Shown one piece after another: positions 6,435-15,013 of a stretch of 64,000 bases of DNA. Location: the NCBI GenBank assembly GCA_963812415.1, contig CAWEVH010000010.1:31132-95131 (forward strand), read 5' to 3'. The position numbers were made by a program, and so were the translations under genes. The notes under the pieces are model-generated. The model was not told where the DNA came from, made no database searches, and saw nothing but the letters and a program-made list of their open reading frames with translations. Numbering within the stretch: the first letter of the stretch is position 1; each line of letters starts with the position of its first letter. Origin of the DNA: JACVRW01 sp963812415 (lineage in GTDB: Bacteria; Actinomycetota; Thermoleophilia; Solirubrobacterales; Thermoleophilaceae).

Positions 6435-8207
6435 TCAGCGCTGGCGGTGGAAGATCCGCACCGCCTCCCCGTCGAGGCTGCTCTCGTCGTAGCCGATGCC
6501 CATCGTGTCGAGCACCGTCGGGAGCACGTCCACGAGTCGAAGCCGCTTCTGCGAATCCGTCGAGCCGATCCCGGGACCCGAGAAGATCATCGGGATGCTC
6601 TGGACGAGCTCCTGGTGGCCGCCGTGGTCGCCGAGCGTGCCGTAGGTCACGTCGGTCTCGAGCAGCCCCACGACATCCGGGCCGAACGGCGCGGCCATCG
6701 TGTCGACGAGCCGCTCGCCGAAGCGCGCGAACCAGGCCCGCTCCTGGCCCGTCGGGTTGTTGGTCCCGAACAGGTCGTAGTCGTCCTGGGCGCCGTTCAA
6801 GTGGAAGCTCGCGATCACGCCGGGCATGTCGAGCACCGCGGCGGCGGCCTCGCGCTTGGCGTCAGCCGAGTTGTCCTTGAGCCAGGCCGTGACGTGCCCG
6901 TCCTGGTAGGCGAAGCGGAGGTTCGTGTCGGCCACCGGATCCCCGCCCGCTGGGGTGAGCTCGTTTCGCAGGGCGGCGACGGCGGGGCTCGGATCGCGAT
7001 ATGTCTCGTTTCCGTCCTGGCCGTAGTACCAGTTGCAGTCGGAGCGCAGGCCGCTCGAGCCGTTCACGGGGTCGCAGCGGATGCCGCTGGGCGTGATCGG
7101 GCCGTCGAGGCGGCCGAAGAACGGATCGCCGGTCTGTGCGGCGTGGTCGGCGGTGATCACGATCAGCGTCTCGTCGCGGATCCCCTTCGCCTCGAGGGCG
7201 TCCACGATCCGGCCCACCTGGGCGTCGGCGTTCTTCGCCGCGAACGGCAGATGGCTGATCTCCAGGTCGGATCCCGCCGGCCCGGTCACGTCGTCCTCGG
7301 GCCCCCACATGTGGCCCAGCTTGTCGATCGCGCCGAGGCTCACGAGCATGCCGCGCCAGGCGGGATCGGCCTCGATCACGCGGATCGCGGCGTCGGCGGA
7401 CCAGTTGTCGCCGCCCACGTGCAGGTCGTCGCGGCCGGGGACGAAGCGGTCGCCGTCGAGCGGGTAGATCGCCCCCGGCAGGATGGCGTCGGTGCCGTAC
7501 GCACCCGCGGCCTGCCACGTGGACCAGCGGCTGCACGGGAACGCGAGGCCGAGGTAGGCCGGGCGGCGGGTGCCGCTCACGAACTCGGGCTGGCGCCAGT
7601 TCGTGTCGTTGTGGTAGCTCGGGTCGCAGGCGGTCGGGCTCGCGCTGCCGCGGATCTGGAAGAGGAAGTCCTCGGGGTCGGTCTGGGTGCCGTCGGCCGC
7701 CGAGCTGGTGTGGCCGGCGGGGCACACGGCGGTCCGCTTCTGCGCGATCGAGACGAACTTCGAGCTCTCGCCGAACTCCGCGTCGAGGTAGTCCGGAAGC
7801 TTCAGGTAGCCGCCGGCCTCGATCAGCTGCTGGAACTGAAGGCAGGACATGCTCGAGGTCACGTAGTAATCGCCGGCCGTGCCGAGCACCCCGTCGACGT
7901 CGCGGTGCACCTCGTTCGACCAGCCCATGTTCCCGGGGAACTGTCCGCTCGTGATCACGTTGTGACTGATCACGGTCTCGGCGGCCATGTGTCCGACGAG
8001 CGCGTTCGGGAAGCTCTTGCCCTCGTCGATCAGCTGCTGGACCCGCTCCATCCCGTAGCGCTCGATCGTGTCCGGCCGCGCCTGGTCGAGCATGATGATC
8101 ACGACCCGGGTGGGTCGCTCCGCGGCGCTCGCCGCGGGCACGGCGGCGATCGCGGAGATCAGCACGGCGCCCAGCAATGCGAGGACGAGCCGTCGACGAC
8201 CTTGCAT
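6435..8207 (-). CDS. Secreted alkaline phosphatase superfamily (phosphodiesterase/sulfatase-like) protein
   Basis: 590 aa with a clear Sec signal peptide (RRRLVLALLGAVLISAIAA, cleavage near AASA-AE). The alkaline phosphatase superfamily metal sites are visible. These are VVIIMLDQARPDTIERYG (first Asp), the probable nucleophile region SHNVITSGQFPGN with Thr, AIDKLGHMWG (Asp and His), VITADHAAQTG (Asp-His pair) and TLGDHGGHQELVQSIP. The ending LVDVLPTVLDTMGI is typical of nucleotide pyrophosphatase/phosphopentomutase relatives. It probably hydrolyses a phospho- or sulfo-ester outside the cell. A strong Shine-Dalgarno GGAGGAGG lies 7-8 nt before ATG 8207, unlike the leaderless genes nearby. The substrate is not predictable. 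Confidence 0.88.
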   Translation of the reverse strand: MQGRRRLVLALLGAVLISAIAAVPAASAAERPTRVVIIMLDQARPDTIERYGMERVQQLIDEGKSFPNALVGHMAAETVISHNVITSGQFPGNMGWSNEVHRDVDGVLGTAGDYYVTSSMSCLQFQQLIEAGGYLKLPDYLDAEFGESSKFVSIAQKRTAVCPAGHTSSAADGTQTDPEDFLFQIRGSASPTACDPSYHNDTNWRQPEFVSGTRRPAYLGLAFPCSRWSTWQAAGAYGTDAILPGAIYPLDGDRFVPGRDDLHVGGDNWSADAAIRVIEADPAWRGMLVSLGAIDKLGHMWGPEDDVTGPAGSDLEISHLPFAAKNADAQVGRIVDALEAKGIRDETLIVITADHAAQTGDPFFGRLDGPITPSGIRCDPVNGSSGLRSDCNWYYGQDGNETYRDPSPAVAALRNELTPAGGDPVADTNLRFAYQDGHVTAWLKDNSADAKREAAAAVLDMPGVIASFHLNGAQDDYDLFGTNNPTGQERAWFARFGERLVDTMAAPFGPDVVGLLETDVTYGTLGDHGGHQELVQSIPMIFSGPGIGSTDSQKRLRLVDVLPTVLDTMGIGYDESSLDGEAVRIFHRQR

Positions 8208-8299
8208 GAGCAGACCTCCTCCGATCGGTGCGGACCCCTCCGGTCGCGCGCCACCGCAAGGCTTCTACCGCACCCGCGAGGGTCCAGTCAACCGCCGCA

Positions 8300-8316
8300 C
8301 CCAAGCTAGGCTTGGG
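8300..8316 (+). repeat. Short perfect hairpin CCCAAGC-TAG-GCTTGGG upstream of tRNA-Ser
   Basis: Seven-base-pair stem with a 3-nt loop ending 8 nt before the tRNA. It contains TAGGCT (8307-8312), which fits the -10 box used elsewhere in the window, so it may be the tRNA promoter rather than a terminator. Confidence 0.4.
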
Positions 8317-8324
8317 CCCGCTCC

Positions 8325-8413
8325 GGAGAGGTGACCGAGCGGCTTAAGGTGCACGACTGGAAATCGTGTGGGCGGGTCAAACTGCCTCGTGGGTTCGAAT
8401 CCCACCCTCTCCG
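8325..8413 (+). tRNA. tRNA-Ser, anticodon GGA
   Basis: An 89-nt class II tRNA. Acceptor stem GGAGAGG (8325-8331) pairs with CCTCTCC (8406-8412), with discriminator G8413. Anticodon stem CACGA/TCGTG encloses loop CTGGAAA with anticodon GGA at 8359-8361. A long variable arm (about 8369-8388) is typical of serine tRNAs. The T arm is GTGGG-TTCGAAT-CCCAC (8389-8405). CCA is not encoded. It reads UCC and UCU codons. It is transcribed away from the phosphatase gene and is followed by decayed genes, a common setting for integration scars, though no attachment duplicate of its 3' end was found nearby. Confidence 0.95.
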
Positions 8414-8562
8414 CCTCGGAACGCCATGGACGGGCGAGTCGCCTCGGCCGCGCCGTTCTCGCTGTTTCGCGAATGCGAGCGTCTAGGGGAGGCGCGAACC
8501 ACGGGCCTCCTGCTCACGTGGAGCCGACGCGTCGTTACGAGGGCTACGAAGCCCTGTCCGGC

Positions 8563-9081
8563 CTAGAATCGCGAGGGGTCCCTCGCCACCCTTCGGTGGC
8601 AGTCGCGGCGGAGCATGATCAGGTTGTCGGGCCGGTTTTTGGTCGGGTTCCCGTCGATGTGGTGCTGCTCGTGCGGTCCGGGGTCCTCGTCGGCCGGAGC
8701 GCCCGGAAGCGACTCGAGAAGGCGGCCGAACTGCTCCATCGCGTCGCGGTGCAGCAGGCCCCCGTAGCTGATTCGTGCCACTCCGAGCTCGGCGAGCTCG
8801 GCGTGCGAGGGGGCTGGCGGGATCTGAAGCACATTGACCGGGCCCGGAGCCTCGGAGATGAAGCTCTCGAGGGCGTCCGGCTCCCAGAGGAGGATCGGGA
8901 ATACGCAGTCGGCGCCGGCCTCGGCGTAGGCGTGCGCCCGCCGCAGCGCTTCGCCGACCAGCTCGGCCGGTCTCATCCCCTGGGCTCCGGAAGCGAGAGC
9001 GGAGACGAAGACCTCGATCCGGGCGTTGATCACGAGCCCAGAACCTCTGCTGAGGTCGGCCGTCATGGCCACAACCCGCAT
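8563..9081 (-). pseudogene. Chimeric remnant: C-terminal half of an isocitrate lyase/PEP-mutase family protein joined to an HNH fragment
   Basis: 172 codons. Residues about 17-120 (VINARIEVFVSALASG, RPAELVGEALRRAHAYAEAG, ADCVFPILLWEP, VARISYGGLLHRDAME) match the second half of the ICL/PEP phosphonomutase barrel. The N-terminal half, with the metal-binding Asp residues, is absent. After LLESLPGAPADED the sequence switches to HHIDGNPTKNRPDNL followed by RRDCHRRV, the pattern of an HNH endonuclease core (His-His, Asn, His). Neither half is complete, so neither activity is expected. It looks like a deletion fusion between two genes, close to tRNA-Ser. It could instead be an expressed novel fusion, since the frame is open, but truncation of the barrel argues against function. 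Confidence 0.65.
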
Positions 9082-9160
9082 TCCGACTCGGCAGACCCGA
9101 ACAGGGTGTCCACCCCCGTCTGTGGGGACAGCGGCCCTGGCTTTGGATCCGCCAGCGTGT

Positions 9161-9166
9161 TAGGTT
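9161..9166 (+). promoter_or_regulatory. -10 box TAGGTT upstream of the decayed TolB-like gene
   Basis: TAGGTT followed by 6 nt and GTG 9173, the leaderless pattern. The same GTGTTAGGTT decamer occurs at 51371-51380 upstream of the SARP-AAA gene. Confidence 0.45.
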
Positions 9167-9172
9167 GGGCTA

Positions 9173-10966
9173 GTGCCTCGCCCACTGGCCCTCGGGGTTG
9201 CCCTCGCAGCGCTGTGCGCTCTGCCGGCGCCGGCCTCTGCCGTCCCCTTCCGGGGGAGAACGGCCGGATCGTGCTCGTGAGCGGGCGCCTTGGCCCGGAC
9301 AACAACGACGACGCGGCACGGCTCTTCTTGCAGCCGGTGACGTTCAGCACAGCGGTGGTCTCGTCAGTGCGCCGATCGTGCCGGCCGGCGGGCAGTACCG
9401 CCACCCGACGTGGTCGCCCGACCGCACGAAGATCGCGTTCGCCAACGGGGCCGCGGACAACAACCCCGTCACCCAGAACTTCGACATCTTCATCCTCGAC
9501 CTGGAGGCGGGGACCGCGACCAGTCCAGATCACCCCAAGCGACAGCGTCAGCGACGACCGCCCGCGTGGTCGCCCGACGGCACGCGGCATCGCCTGGGAG
9601 CATCAACCCGTCGACGCCAACGCCGATCGGATCATCCAGGTCCAGTCGACGAGCGACCTGACGCCACCGATGACCACCACACCGATAAACCTGACCGACG
9701 CCGGGGGTGGCCCGGAGGGCAAGCCCGACTGGAGCCCCGACTCCAGCACGATCTACTACGCGCAGGACGGCCGCCGCCAACGACCGGCGACATCGTCAGA
9801 GAGCCCGCCGACAACTCCGGTATGCCGACCACCGTCCTCGGGCGGGTGCGGACGGCATCGACCAGTACCAGCCCTCGATATCGCCTGACGGGCAGCAGAT
9901 GTGCTACACGGACAACACCCTGCGGGCGACGTCAAGAAGCGCTGCGGTCTGCCGCGTCTCCGGCGCGCCGGCTCGTCACCATCAACGCTGACCCGGCGAC
10001 CAGCCAGTACAACTGCACCTGGTCGCCGGACGGGTTCATGATCGCGTACGTCAACGGTACGCGTGCGCCGCCGAGATCGCATGGTGAATGCGGACGGAGT
10101 CCAGCGGCTTCGCCTATCCCGACGGGCTGACGGACGCCGCCAACAGCGTTCGACGGCAACCCCGACTGGGCTCCCGACGGCCGGCCCGAGTGTCCCGACA
10201 CCACGGTCACGACCGACGTGAACACGCCGGTGACCTTCCAGGTCGACTGCACGGACACGGGGCCGGCCTACGAGCAGACGAACGTCAGGGAGTTCAAGGG
10301 GACGGACCCGGCGAACGGGACCGTCACGCAGGATCTCGCCGGGGACCCCTTCACCTACACCCCCAACCAGAACTTCACCGGCACCGACTCCTTCCAGGTG
10401 AGGAGCTTCGACGAGTTCGGCTTCGGGATCGACACCGGCACCGTCACGATCACCGTCCGCCCCCGGGGCGGTGGCGGCGGGGGTGGTGGCGGCGGTAACG
10501 GTGGCGGGGCGGCGGCGGTCCCACCGCAACCTGCGGCGGCCAGACCGCCACGATCGTCGGGACCGCCGGCGCGGACACCATCCTCGGCACCGCCCGGCGG
10601 GACGTGATCGCCGCCCTCGGCGGCAACGACACCGTCCGCGGCGGTCGTGGCAGGGACGTGATCTGCGGGAGCTCCGGCCGTGACCGCATCGGCGGCGGCA
10701 GCGGCAACGACAGGATCGGCGGAGGCTCCGGGGGCGACCGCCTCGCCGGCAACGGCGGCAACGACCGGGTGTCCGGGAACGGCGGGAACGACGCCGTGAA
10801 CGGCGGCGCCGGCCGGGACGGGCTGCGAGGCAACTCGGGGCGCGACCGGCTGGCCGGCGGCCCCGGCGGCGACCGGCTGAACGGCGGCGCCGCGCGGGAC
10901 AGGTGCGTGGGCGGCAGCGGCAGCGACAGCGCCTCGAGCTGCGAGAGCCGCGCGAGCATCCCCTAG
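9173..10966 (+). pseudogene. Secreted TolB-type propeller protein with cadherin-like and RTX-like repeats, heavily frameshifted
   Basis: GTG 9173 gives a clean signal peptide (PRPLALGVALAALCALPAPA) and then the frame fails. Following homology across frames recovers, in order, PGENGRIVLVSGRL, then TWSPDRTKIAFANG, DWSPDSSTIYYAQDG, SISPDGQQMCYTDN and TWSPDGFMIAYVNG. These are PD40/TolB propeller blades. Next come a cadherin-like module with FTYTPNQNFTGTDSFQ, a poly-Gly linker, and from about 10,540 an uninterrupted GGxGxDx repeat region of RTX/hemolysin type ending at 10,966. At least ten single- or double-base indels of both signs lie between 9,245 and 10,545, while no substitution-type stops are needed. 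The intact product would be about 590 aa and secreted, with calcium-binding repeats. As given, the gene cannot make it. Confidence 0.75.
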
Positions 10967-11578
10967 GCGGCGCGGCGCAGCCGGTAGAAGCGCTCGTCGA
11001 AGCGGAACAGCCGTGCCAGCGCGTCCGGCTCGGAGTCGGCCACCTCGACGTCGGTGATCTCCCAGCCGGGGAACGCGCGCTCGACGTCGGCGCGGCTCGC
11101 GCCGCGCGGGAGCGGTCCGCGTCGCCGAGGGGCGAAGCAGTCCAGCAGCAGGGTGGCGTCCTCGGCCGCGACGGCGCTCAGCCCGCGACCCATCGCCTCG
11201 CGCTGCTCGTCGCTGAGGCCGTGGAAGGTGCCCGTGTCGAGCAGCAGCCGGTAGCCCGAGCCGAGCCCGGCGTCGCCGAGCGCGGTCACGTCGCCCCGCA
11301 CGAGGCTGAGCTCCACCCCGGCCGCTCGGGAGCGCTCACGCGCGCGGCGGAGGGCCTTCTCGACCAGGTCGACGCCCGTGACCTGCCAGCCGCGGGCCGC
11401 CAGCTTGCACGCCCCAGACGCCGCTTCCGGTGCCGATGTCGAGGGCCGGGCCGTGGGGCGGCCCGCTTCCGTTCTCCTCGCGCGCCACGAGCTCGAGGAG
11501 CTTCTCGGCGAACGGGGGATGCTCCGCGAGGTCCTCCCAGGGATGGATGCCGAGCGCGTAGGCGAGCCTGTAGTTCAT
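10963..11578 (-). pseudogene. Class I SAM-dependent methyltransferase, split by one extra base near 11407
   Basis: Start ATG 11578. The N-terminal part reads MNYRLAYALGIHPWEDL then ALDIGTGSGVWGV (SAM-binding motif I). The frame is lost after GTGCAAGCTG, where removing one base in CTTGCAC (11404-11410, plus strand) restores LAARGWQVTGVDLV and continues into VELSLVRGDVTAL, LLLDTGTFHGLSDEQRE and ERFYRLRRAA. The restored protein is 204 aa, a thiopurine-methyltransferase-like small methyltransferase. ATG overlaps the stop of the upstream hydrolase (ATGA), so the two are coupled. The stop overlaps the convergent RTX-like gene end by 4 nt. Sequence error is as likely as true inactivation. Confidence 0.75.
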
Positions 11579-12423
11579 GCCGGCCTCATGGCGGTCTCGA
11601 GAGCGGCGGCCACGAAGGCGTCGGGTCGCTCGATGTGCGGCACGTGGCCGGTGTCCTCGATCACCTGGAGCGGCCAGCCGAGCCGGCTGCTCGCATCCGT
11701 TGCGAGCGAGAGCGGCACGAAGCGATCGTGTCGTCCCCAGACCAGCTCGACGGGAATCTCGATCCGTCGCAGCTCGTCATCCGGCACCTGCTTCGTGCCG
11801 CTGCCGATGAGCCTCCGCACGGTGCGCTTCACGTGCGGGACGCGCGCCCGCTCGAGGTTGTAGGAGGTGAACGCCGCGAACCAGCCCGGATCACGGTCCC
11901 GGACTCCATCGAAGTCGAGCAGCGCGTAACGGCCGAAGCGCTCGTCGTTGCGCTCCGTCGGGCGCAGGGAGTAGCGGATCGCGATCACCTTCAGCCCGAG
12001 CGGGATTCGGTAGGGCCCGATGCCCGGGCTGGCGTAGATGACGAGCCGGCGCAGGAGCTCGCCGTCCCGCGCGGCGAAGCGGGCGGCCGGACCGCCGATC
12101 AGCGAGTGCGCGATCACCACGGGCGGCTCGTCGCAGGTCTGCCGGAGGAGGTCGCGGAGCCAGTCGCGAAAGGTCGGGGGGTCGAGGCGCGCCACGGGCT
12201 CGGACTCTCCGAGACCGGGCAGGTCCGGCACGACCATGCGATGAGTGTCGGCGAGGCGCGGGATGAGCGGAGCCCAGACCGCGCCGCCGCACTCGATGCC
12301 GCCGTGGAGGAGCAGCAGCGGCGGGCCCTCACCGCCCTCGAGGACGGTCGTGGCGACGCCGGCCGCGGGCACGACACGCTCGGAGAGCGGCAGCCCCTGA
12401 AGCATTCGTTCGCGTGCGTTCAT
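11575..12423 (-). CDS. Alpha/beta-fold hydrolase
   Basis: 282 aa from ATG 12423, chosen because a TACGGT -10 box lies 9 nt upstream; a longer frame exists but adds non-conserved sequence. Fold markers are PLLLLHGGIECGG (oxyanion loop), MVVPDLPGLGESEP, VVIAHSLIGGP (nucleophile Ser in an AHSLIG elbow rather than canonical GxSxG), WGRHDRFVP (acid Asp) and DTGHVPHIERP (catalytic His). Cytosolic, with an ester or C-C bond substrate not predictable. The last codons overlap the methyltransferase start, so the pair probably acts together. Confidence 0.85.
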   Translation of the reverse strand: MNARERMLQGLPLSERVVPAAGVATTVLEGGEGPPLLLLHGGIECGGAVWAPLIPRLADTHRMVVPDLPGLGESEPVARLDPPTFRDWLRDLLRQTCDEPPVVIAHSLIGGPAARFAARDGELLRRLVIYASPGIGPYRIPLGLKVIAIRYSLRPTERNDERFGRYALLDFDGVRDRDPGWFAAFTSYNLERARVPHVKRTVRRLIGSGTKQVPDDELRRIEIPVELVWGRHDRFVPLSLATDASSRLGWPLQVIEDTGHVPHIERPDAFVAAALETAMRPA

Positions 12424-12432
12424 GGTGTCCCG

Positions 12433-12438
12433 ACCGTA
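12433..12438 (-). promoter_or_regulatory. -10 box TACGGT (minus strand) for the hydrolase gene
   Basis: Minus-strand TACGGT followed by 9 nt and ATG 12423; probable leaderless start. Confidence 0.4.
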
Positions 12439-12520
12439 CGCCCCGGACCCACCGGCCGCGCATCGGCGAGACCACCCAAATCCACGTGGCCGCGAACTGG
12501 GTGATTTCACCCAGGGGTGC

Positions 12521-14162
12521 TCAGAGCAGGCCGAGCTCGTGCGCCCGCGCCGCGGCGGCCGCGCGGGTGGAGACGCCGAGCTTTCTGAGGATGTTGCTCA
12601 CGTGCCGGTCGATCGTGCGCACGCTGAGCACCAGCTCGCCGGCGATGGCCTTGTTCGTGGCCCCGGCGGCGACCTGTCGCAGCACCTCGAGCTCGCGCGC
12701 GGTCAGGCCGTGCGCGGCGCGGGAGTGGCCACCCGCCGCGAGCCGCTCCAGCCGCTCGAGCTCCGGCCGGGCGCCGAGGCGCTCGAAGCCGGCACGGGCG
12801 GCGTCGAGCTCGAGCGCGGCCGAGTCGTCGTCGCCGAGCGCCCGGCACGCCTGGGCGGCCAGAGCACGCGTTCGTGCCAGCTCGTAGGGCGCGTCGAGCC
12901 GCCGCCACCCCTCACCGGCACGGCGAAGCGTGGCGGCGGCCGCCCGTGCATCGCCTTCCGCCAGCTCGAGCGCGCCGCGCGCCTGCGCCGCGATCGCCCC
13001 GAGCGCGCCGCCGTCGTCGTCCCCCTCCGCGAGCTGGTCGAGCTCGTCGCAGGCGTCGCGCGCCGCCTCTCGATCGTCCACGCGCCAGCATGATCTCGAC
13101 ATAGGCGCGAAGCAGGGCCACGCGCAGGCCCGGAGCGCTGATCTCGGCCTCGACCCTGCGGATCGCCGCCTCGGCGGCGTCGAGCCGCCCCTGAGCCAGC
13201 CGCAGCAGTGCGAGCCCCGGGTAGGGCTCGCGCCCCTGGCGGCTCGCCTCGCGGTAGCACTCCTCCGCCGCGGCGCCCTCTCCGAGCACCCGCCGGATCT
13301 CCCCCTGCCGGTAGGCGGCCTCGCCGGCCGCACCGGGATTCCCGCCCTCGACGCAGCGTTCACCGGCCCGGCGCGCCTCCTCGAGCGCCTCGGGCCAGGC
13401 ACCCCCGAGCTGCATGATCTCGGCGCGGTGAATCAGGCAGCGGCCGCTGAAGGCCACGAGGTCGGGCTGACGCTCGCACCAGCGGGTCAGCGCCGCGGTC
13501 CACTCGCGCGCGCGGGCGACCTGGTGCGCGTCCTGGCACGCGAGGATCACGCCGCAGTAGACGATCCCGGAGACGATCGGCGACAGCTCGCCCGCGATCA
13601 CCGCGACCATCGCCTCGTCGAGCAGCGCGAGGCCCTCCTTCAGCCGGCCGGCGATGATCAGGATGTGTCCCCGCTCGTGCGCGGCGAGGGCGAACAGGTC
13701 GTGTTCGCCCCCCTCCACCCCGAGCTCGGCCGCCTCCCCGAGCGTGGTGACCGCCGCCTCCCAGTCTCCGCCGGCCTCCTGCTGGAACGCGAGCGGGAGC
13801 ATCATGTAGCCGCGCTCCACGGCGCCGGGGCCCAGCCGGTCGAGCAACCGCTCGGCGCGGCCGAGCCAGCCCGTGGCCTGGCCCATGTCGCCACGCCGAG
13901 CGAGGGTGATGCCGACCCAGAGCGCGCAGCGGAACGCGCCTATCGCGCTGTCGGCCTCGACGTGCGCCCGGTGAGCACGCATCATCAGCTCGAGGAACTC
14001 CTCTTCCCGCCCCAGCATGTAGGCGGACGTGGCGAGCAGCTCCAGGTCGTCTCCGCCGAGTGGAGCCGCACCGTCCGCGGCCGCCAGAGCGGCATGGGCG
14101 TCCTGCCAGGCAAATAGGGCGTAAGCCTCGCGTCCCCGCTCGAGGTCGGCCACCGCGGTCAC
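12521..14162 (-). pseudogene. TPR-containing LuxR-family regulator, split by one extra base near 13077
   Basis: The N-terminal frame (GTG 14162) encodes about 360 residues of helical repeats with TPR character (ALFAWQDAHAALAAADG, ATGWLGRAERLLDRLGPG, AALTRWCERQPDLVAFSG) up to VEIMLARG. Dropping one T in CGATCGTCCACG (13071-13080) continues the protein as DREAARDACDELDQLAEGD and then through to the C-terminal HTH (LTARELEVLRQVAAGATNKA, then SVRTIDRHVSNILRKLGV). The restored length is about 546 aa. This class has no N-terminal ATPase; TPRs probably sense a partner or ligand while the GerE-type HTH binds DNA. It may be functional if the extra base is a sequence error. A divergent leaderless promoter pair lies upstream with the DUF2277 gene. 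Confidence 0.8.
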
Positions 14163-14171
14163 GACCGGTCG

Positions 14172-14177
14172 ATTATC
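14172..14177 (-). promoter_or_regulatory. -10 box GATAAT (minus strand) for the LuxR-type gene
   Basis: Minus-strand GATAAT, 9 nt before GTG 14162, back-to-back with the plus-strand box at 14188. Confidence 0.5.
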
Positions 14178-14187
14178 GCCGCCCCGC

Positions 14188-14193
14188 TAGCCT
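14188..14193 (+). promoter_or_regulatory. -10 box TAGCCT for the DUF2277 gene
   Basis: TAGCCT, 7 nt, then ATG 14201: leaderless pattern. Confidence 0.5.
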
Positions 14194-14200
14194 CAACGCC

Positions 14201-14473
14201 ATGTGCCGCAACATCCGCACCCTCCACAACTTCGAGCCGCCCGCGACTGACGAGGAGGTGCGCGCGTCCGCCCTTCAGTACGTGCGCAAGGTCAGTGGCT
14301 ACACGAAGCCCTCGCAGGCGAACGCGGAGGCGTTCGAGCGGGCCGTGGACGCCGTGGCGCTCGCCTCGTCGAGGCTGCTCTCCGAGCTCGTGACGAGCGC
14401 GCCGCCCAAGGATCGCGAGGTCGAGGCGGCCAAGGCGCGGGCCCGCTCGGCGCAGCGCTACGCGGCGGCGTAG
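14201..14473 (+). CDS. DUF2277 family protein
   Basis: 90 aa. The whole protein matches the small family that begins MCRNIRTLHNFEPPATDEE and continues ASALQYVRKVSGYTKPSQAN. Cys2 and the RNIRTL stretch are family hallmarks. It is a soluble cytosolic protein of unknown function, common in actinobacteria and some proteobacteria. The ATG at 14201 is used rather than upstream in-frame codons because the family starts exactly here and a -10 box lies 7 nt upstream. The C-terminus is Arg/Ala-rich and variable. Confidence 0.9.
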   Translation: MCRNIRTLHNFEPPATDEEVRASALQYVRKVSGYTKPSQANAEAFERAVDAVALASSRLLSELVTSAPPKDREVEAAKARARSAQRYAAA

Positions 14474-14482
14474 GCGCGGCGC

Positions 14483-14686
14483 TCAGGCGGCGCGGCGCTG
14501 CTGGACGTACGGCATCCGGCGCGGCAGCTGGCTGACCGTGGCGCCTGAGATCTCGCAGAAGCCCACTGCCTCGAGCGCGCCGTCGCAGCGCTCGCACAGC
14601 AGCGAGTCGAAGTCACCCGGCTCGCCCCAGGCCTCGAACTCCTCGGCGCAGCGGTCGTCGGTGCAGATCAGGATCGCGTAGAGCAT
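14483..14686 (-). CDS. Small Cys-rich (zinc-ribbon-like) conserved protein
   Basis: 67 aa from the ATG at 14686 (two further in-frame ATGs lie upstream at 14698 and 14707). The sequence MLYAILICTDDRCAEEFEAW contains the first Cys pair (CTDDRC), and LLCERCDGALEAVGFCEI contains a CxxC knuckle, so a single zinc site is plausible. The tail is basic. No catalytic domain is present. Function unknown; it might be a nucleic-acid-binding or protein-interaction module. It lies between two other small conserved proteins and shows normal codon use. Confidence 0.65.
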   Translation of the reverse strand: MLYAILICTDDRCAEEFEAWGEPGDFDSLLCERCDGALEAVGFCEISGATVSQLPRRMPYVQQRRAA

Positions 14687-14728
14687 CTCGTGACCCATGC
14701 TGTGCACGGGCCCGGACGGAACGGCTGG

Positions 14729-14980
14729 CTACGCCCCTTCGGAGGCGGGCACGATCAGCCGGATGTGGCGCCGAGCGAGCATGAGCACGGGCGCCTTCCA
14801 GTCGCGGCCTGAGCCGTCGAGCGCCGTGAGCTCGGCGTCGATCAGGGTGAAGAACTCCTGGTCGCGCCTGTTCACGTGGTCCGACACGCGGCTGCGATAG
14901 CCCTCGCGGGCGAGCGTCATCATCCCCTCGACGCGGTAGCGATCGGTCTCGACGACCACACGTTCCTGGCGTTGATCCAC
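14729..14980 (-). CDS. DUF6812-like small protein
   Basis: 83 aa starting GTG 14980, 8 nt after a TAGATT box. The core (RVVVETDRYRVEGMMTLARE, then GYRSRVSDHVNRRDQEFFTL, then DAELTALDG) has the two-stranded start and SDxxNRxDxxF segment of a small domain annotated DUF6812 in many bacteria. It ends with an RRHIRLIVPASEGA strand. Soluble, without cysteines. Function unknown. Divergent from the FadR-type regulator with only about 33 bp between starts, so the two promoters are back to back. Confidence 0.65.
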   Translation of the reverse strand: MDQRQERVVVETDRYRVEGMMTLAREGYRSRVSDHVNRRDQEFFTLIDAELTALDGSGRDWKAPVLMLARRHIRLIVPASEGA

Positions 14981-14988
14981 GGCGGAGC

Positions 14989-14994
14989 AATCTA
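14989..14994 (-). promoter_or_regulatory. -10 box TAGATT (minus strand) for the DUF6812-like gene
   Basis: Minus-strand TAGATT, 8 nt before GTG 14980; adjacent to the divergent TACCTT box at 15001. Confidence 0.5.
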
Positions 14995-15000
14995 CACATG

Positions 15001-15006
15001 TACCTT
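15001..15006 (+). promoter_or_regulatory. -10 box TACCTT for the FadR-type regulator
   Basis: TACCTT, 7 nt, then ATG 15014. A short palindrome TACACATGTA (14993-15002) overlaps both divergent -10 boxes and is a candidate autoregulatory operator. Confidence 0.45.
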
Positions 15007-15013
15007 TGACTTG

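Noticed and set aside
8413..8562. Attachment-site duplicate of the tRNA-Ser 3' end
   Set aside because: No second copy of the T-arm and acceptor sequence was found downstream within the decayed region.
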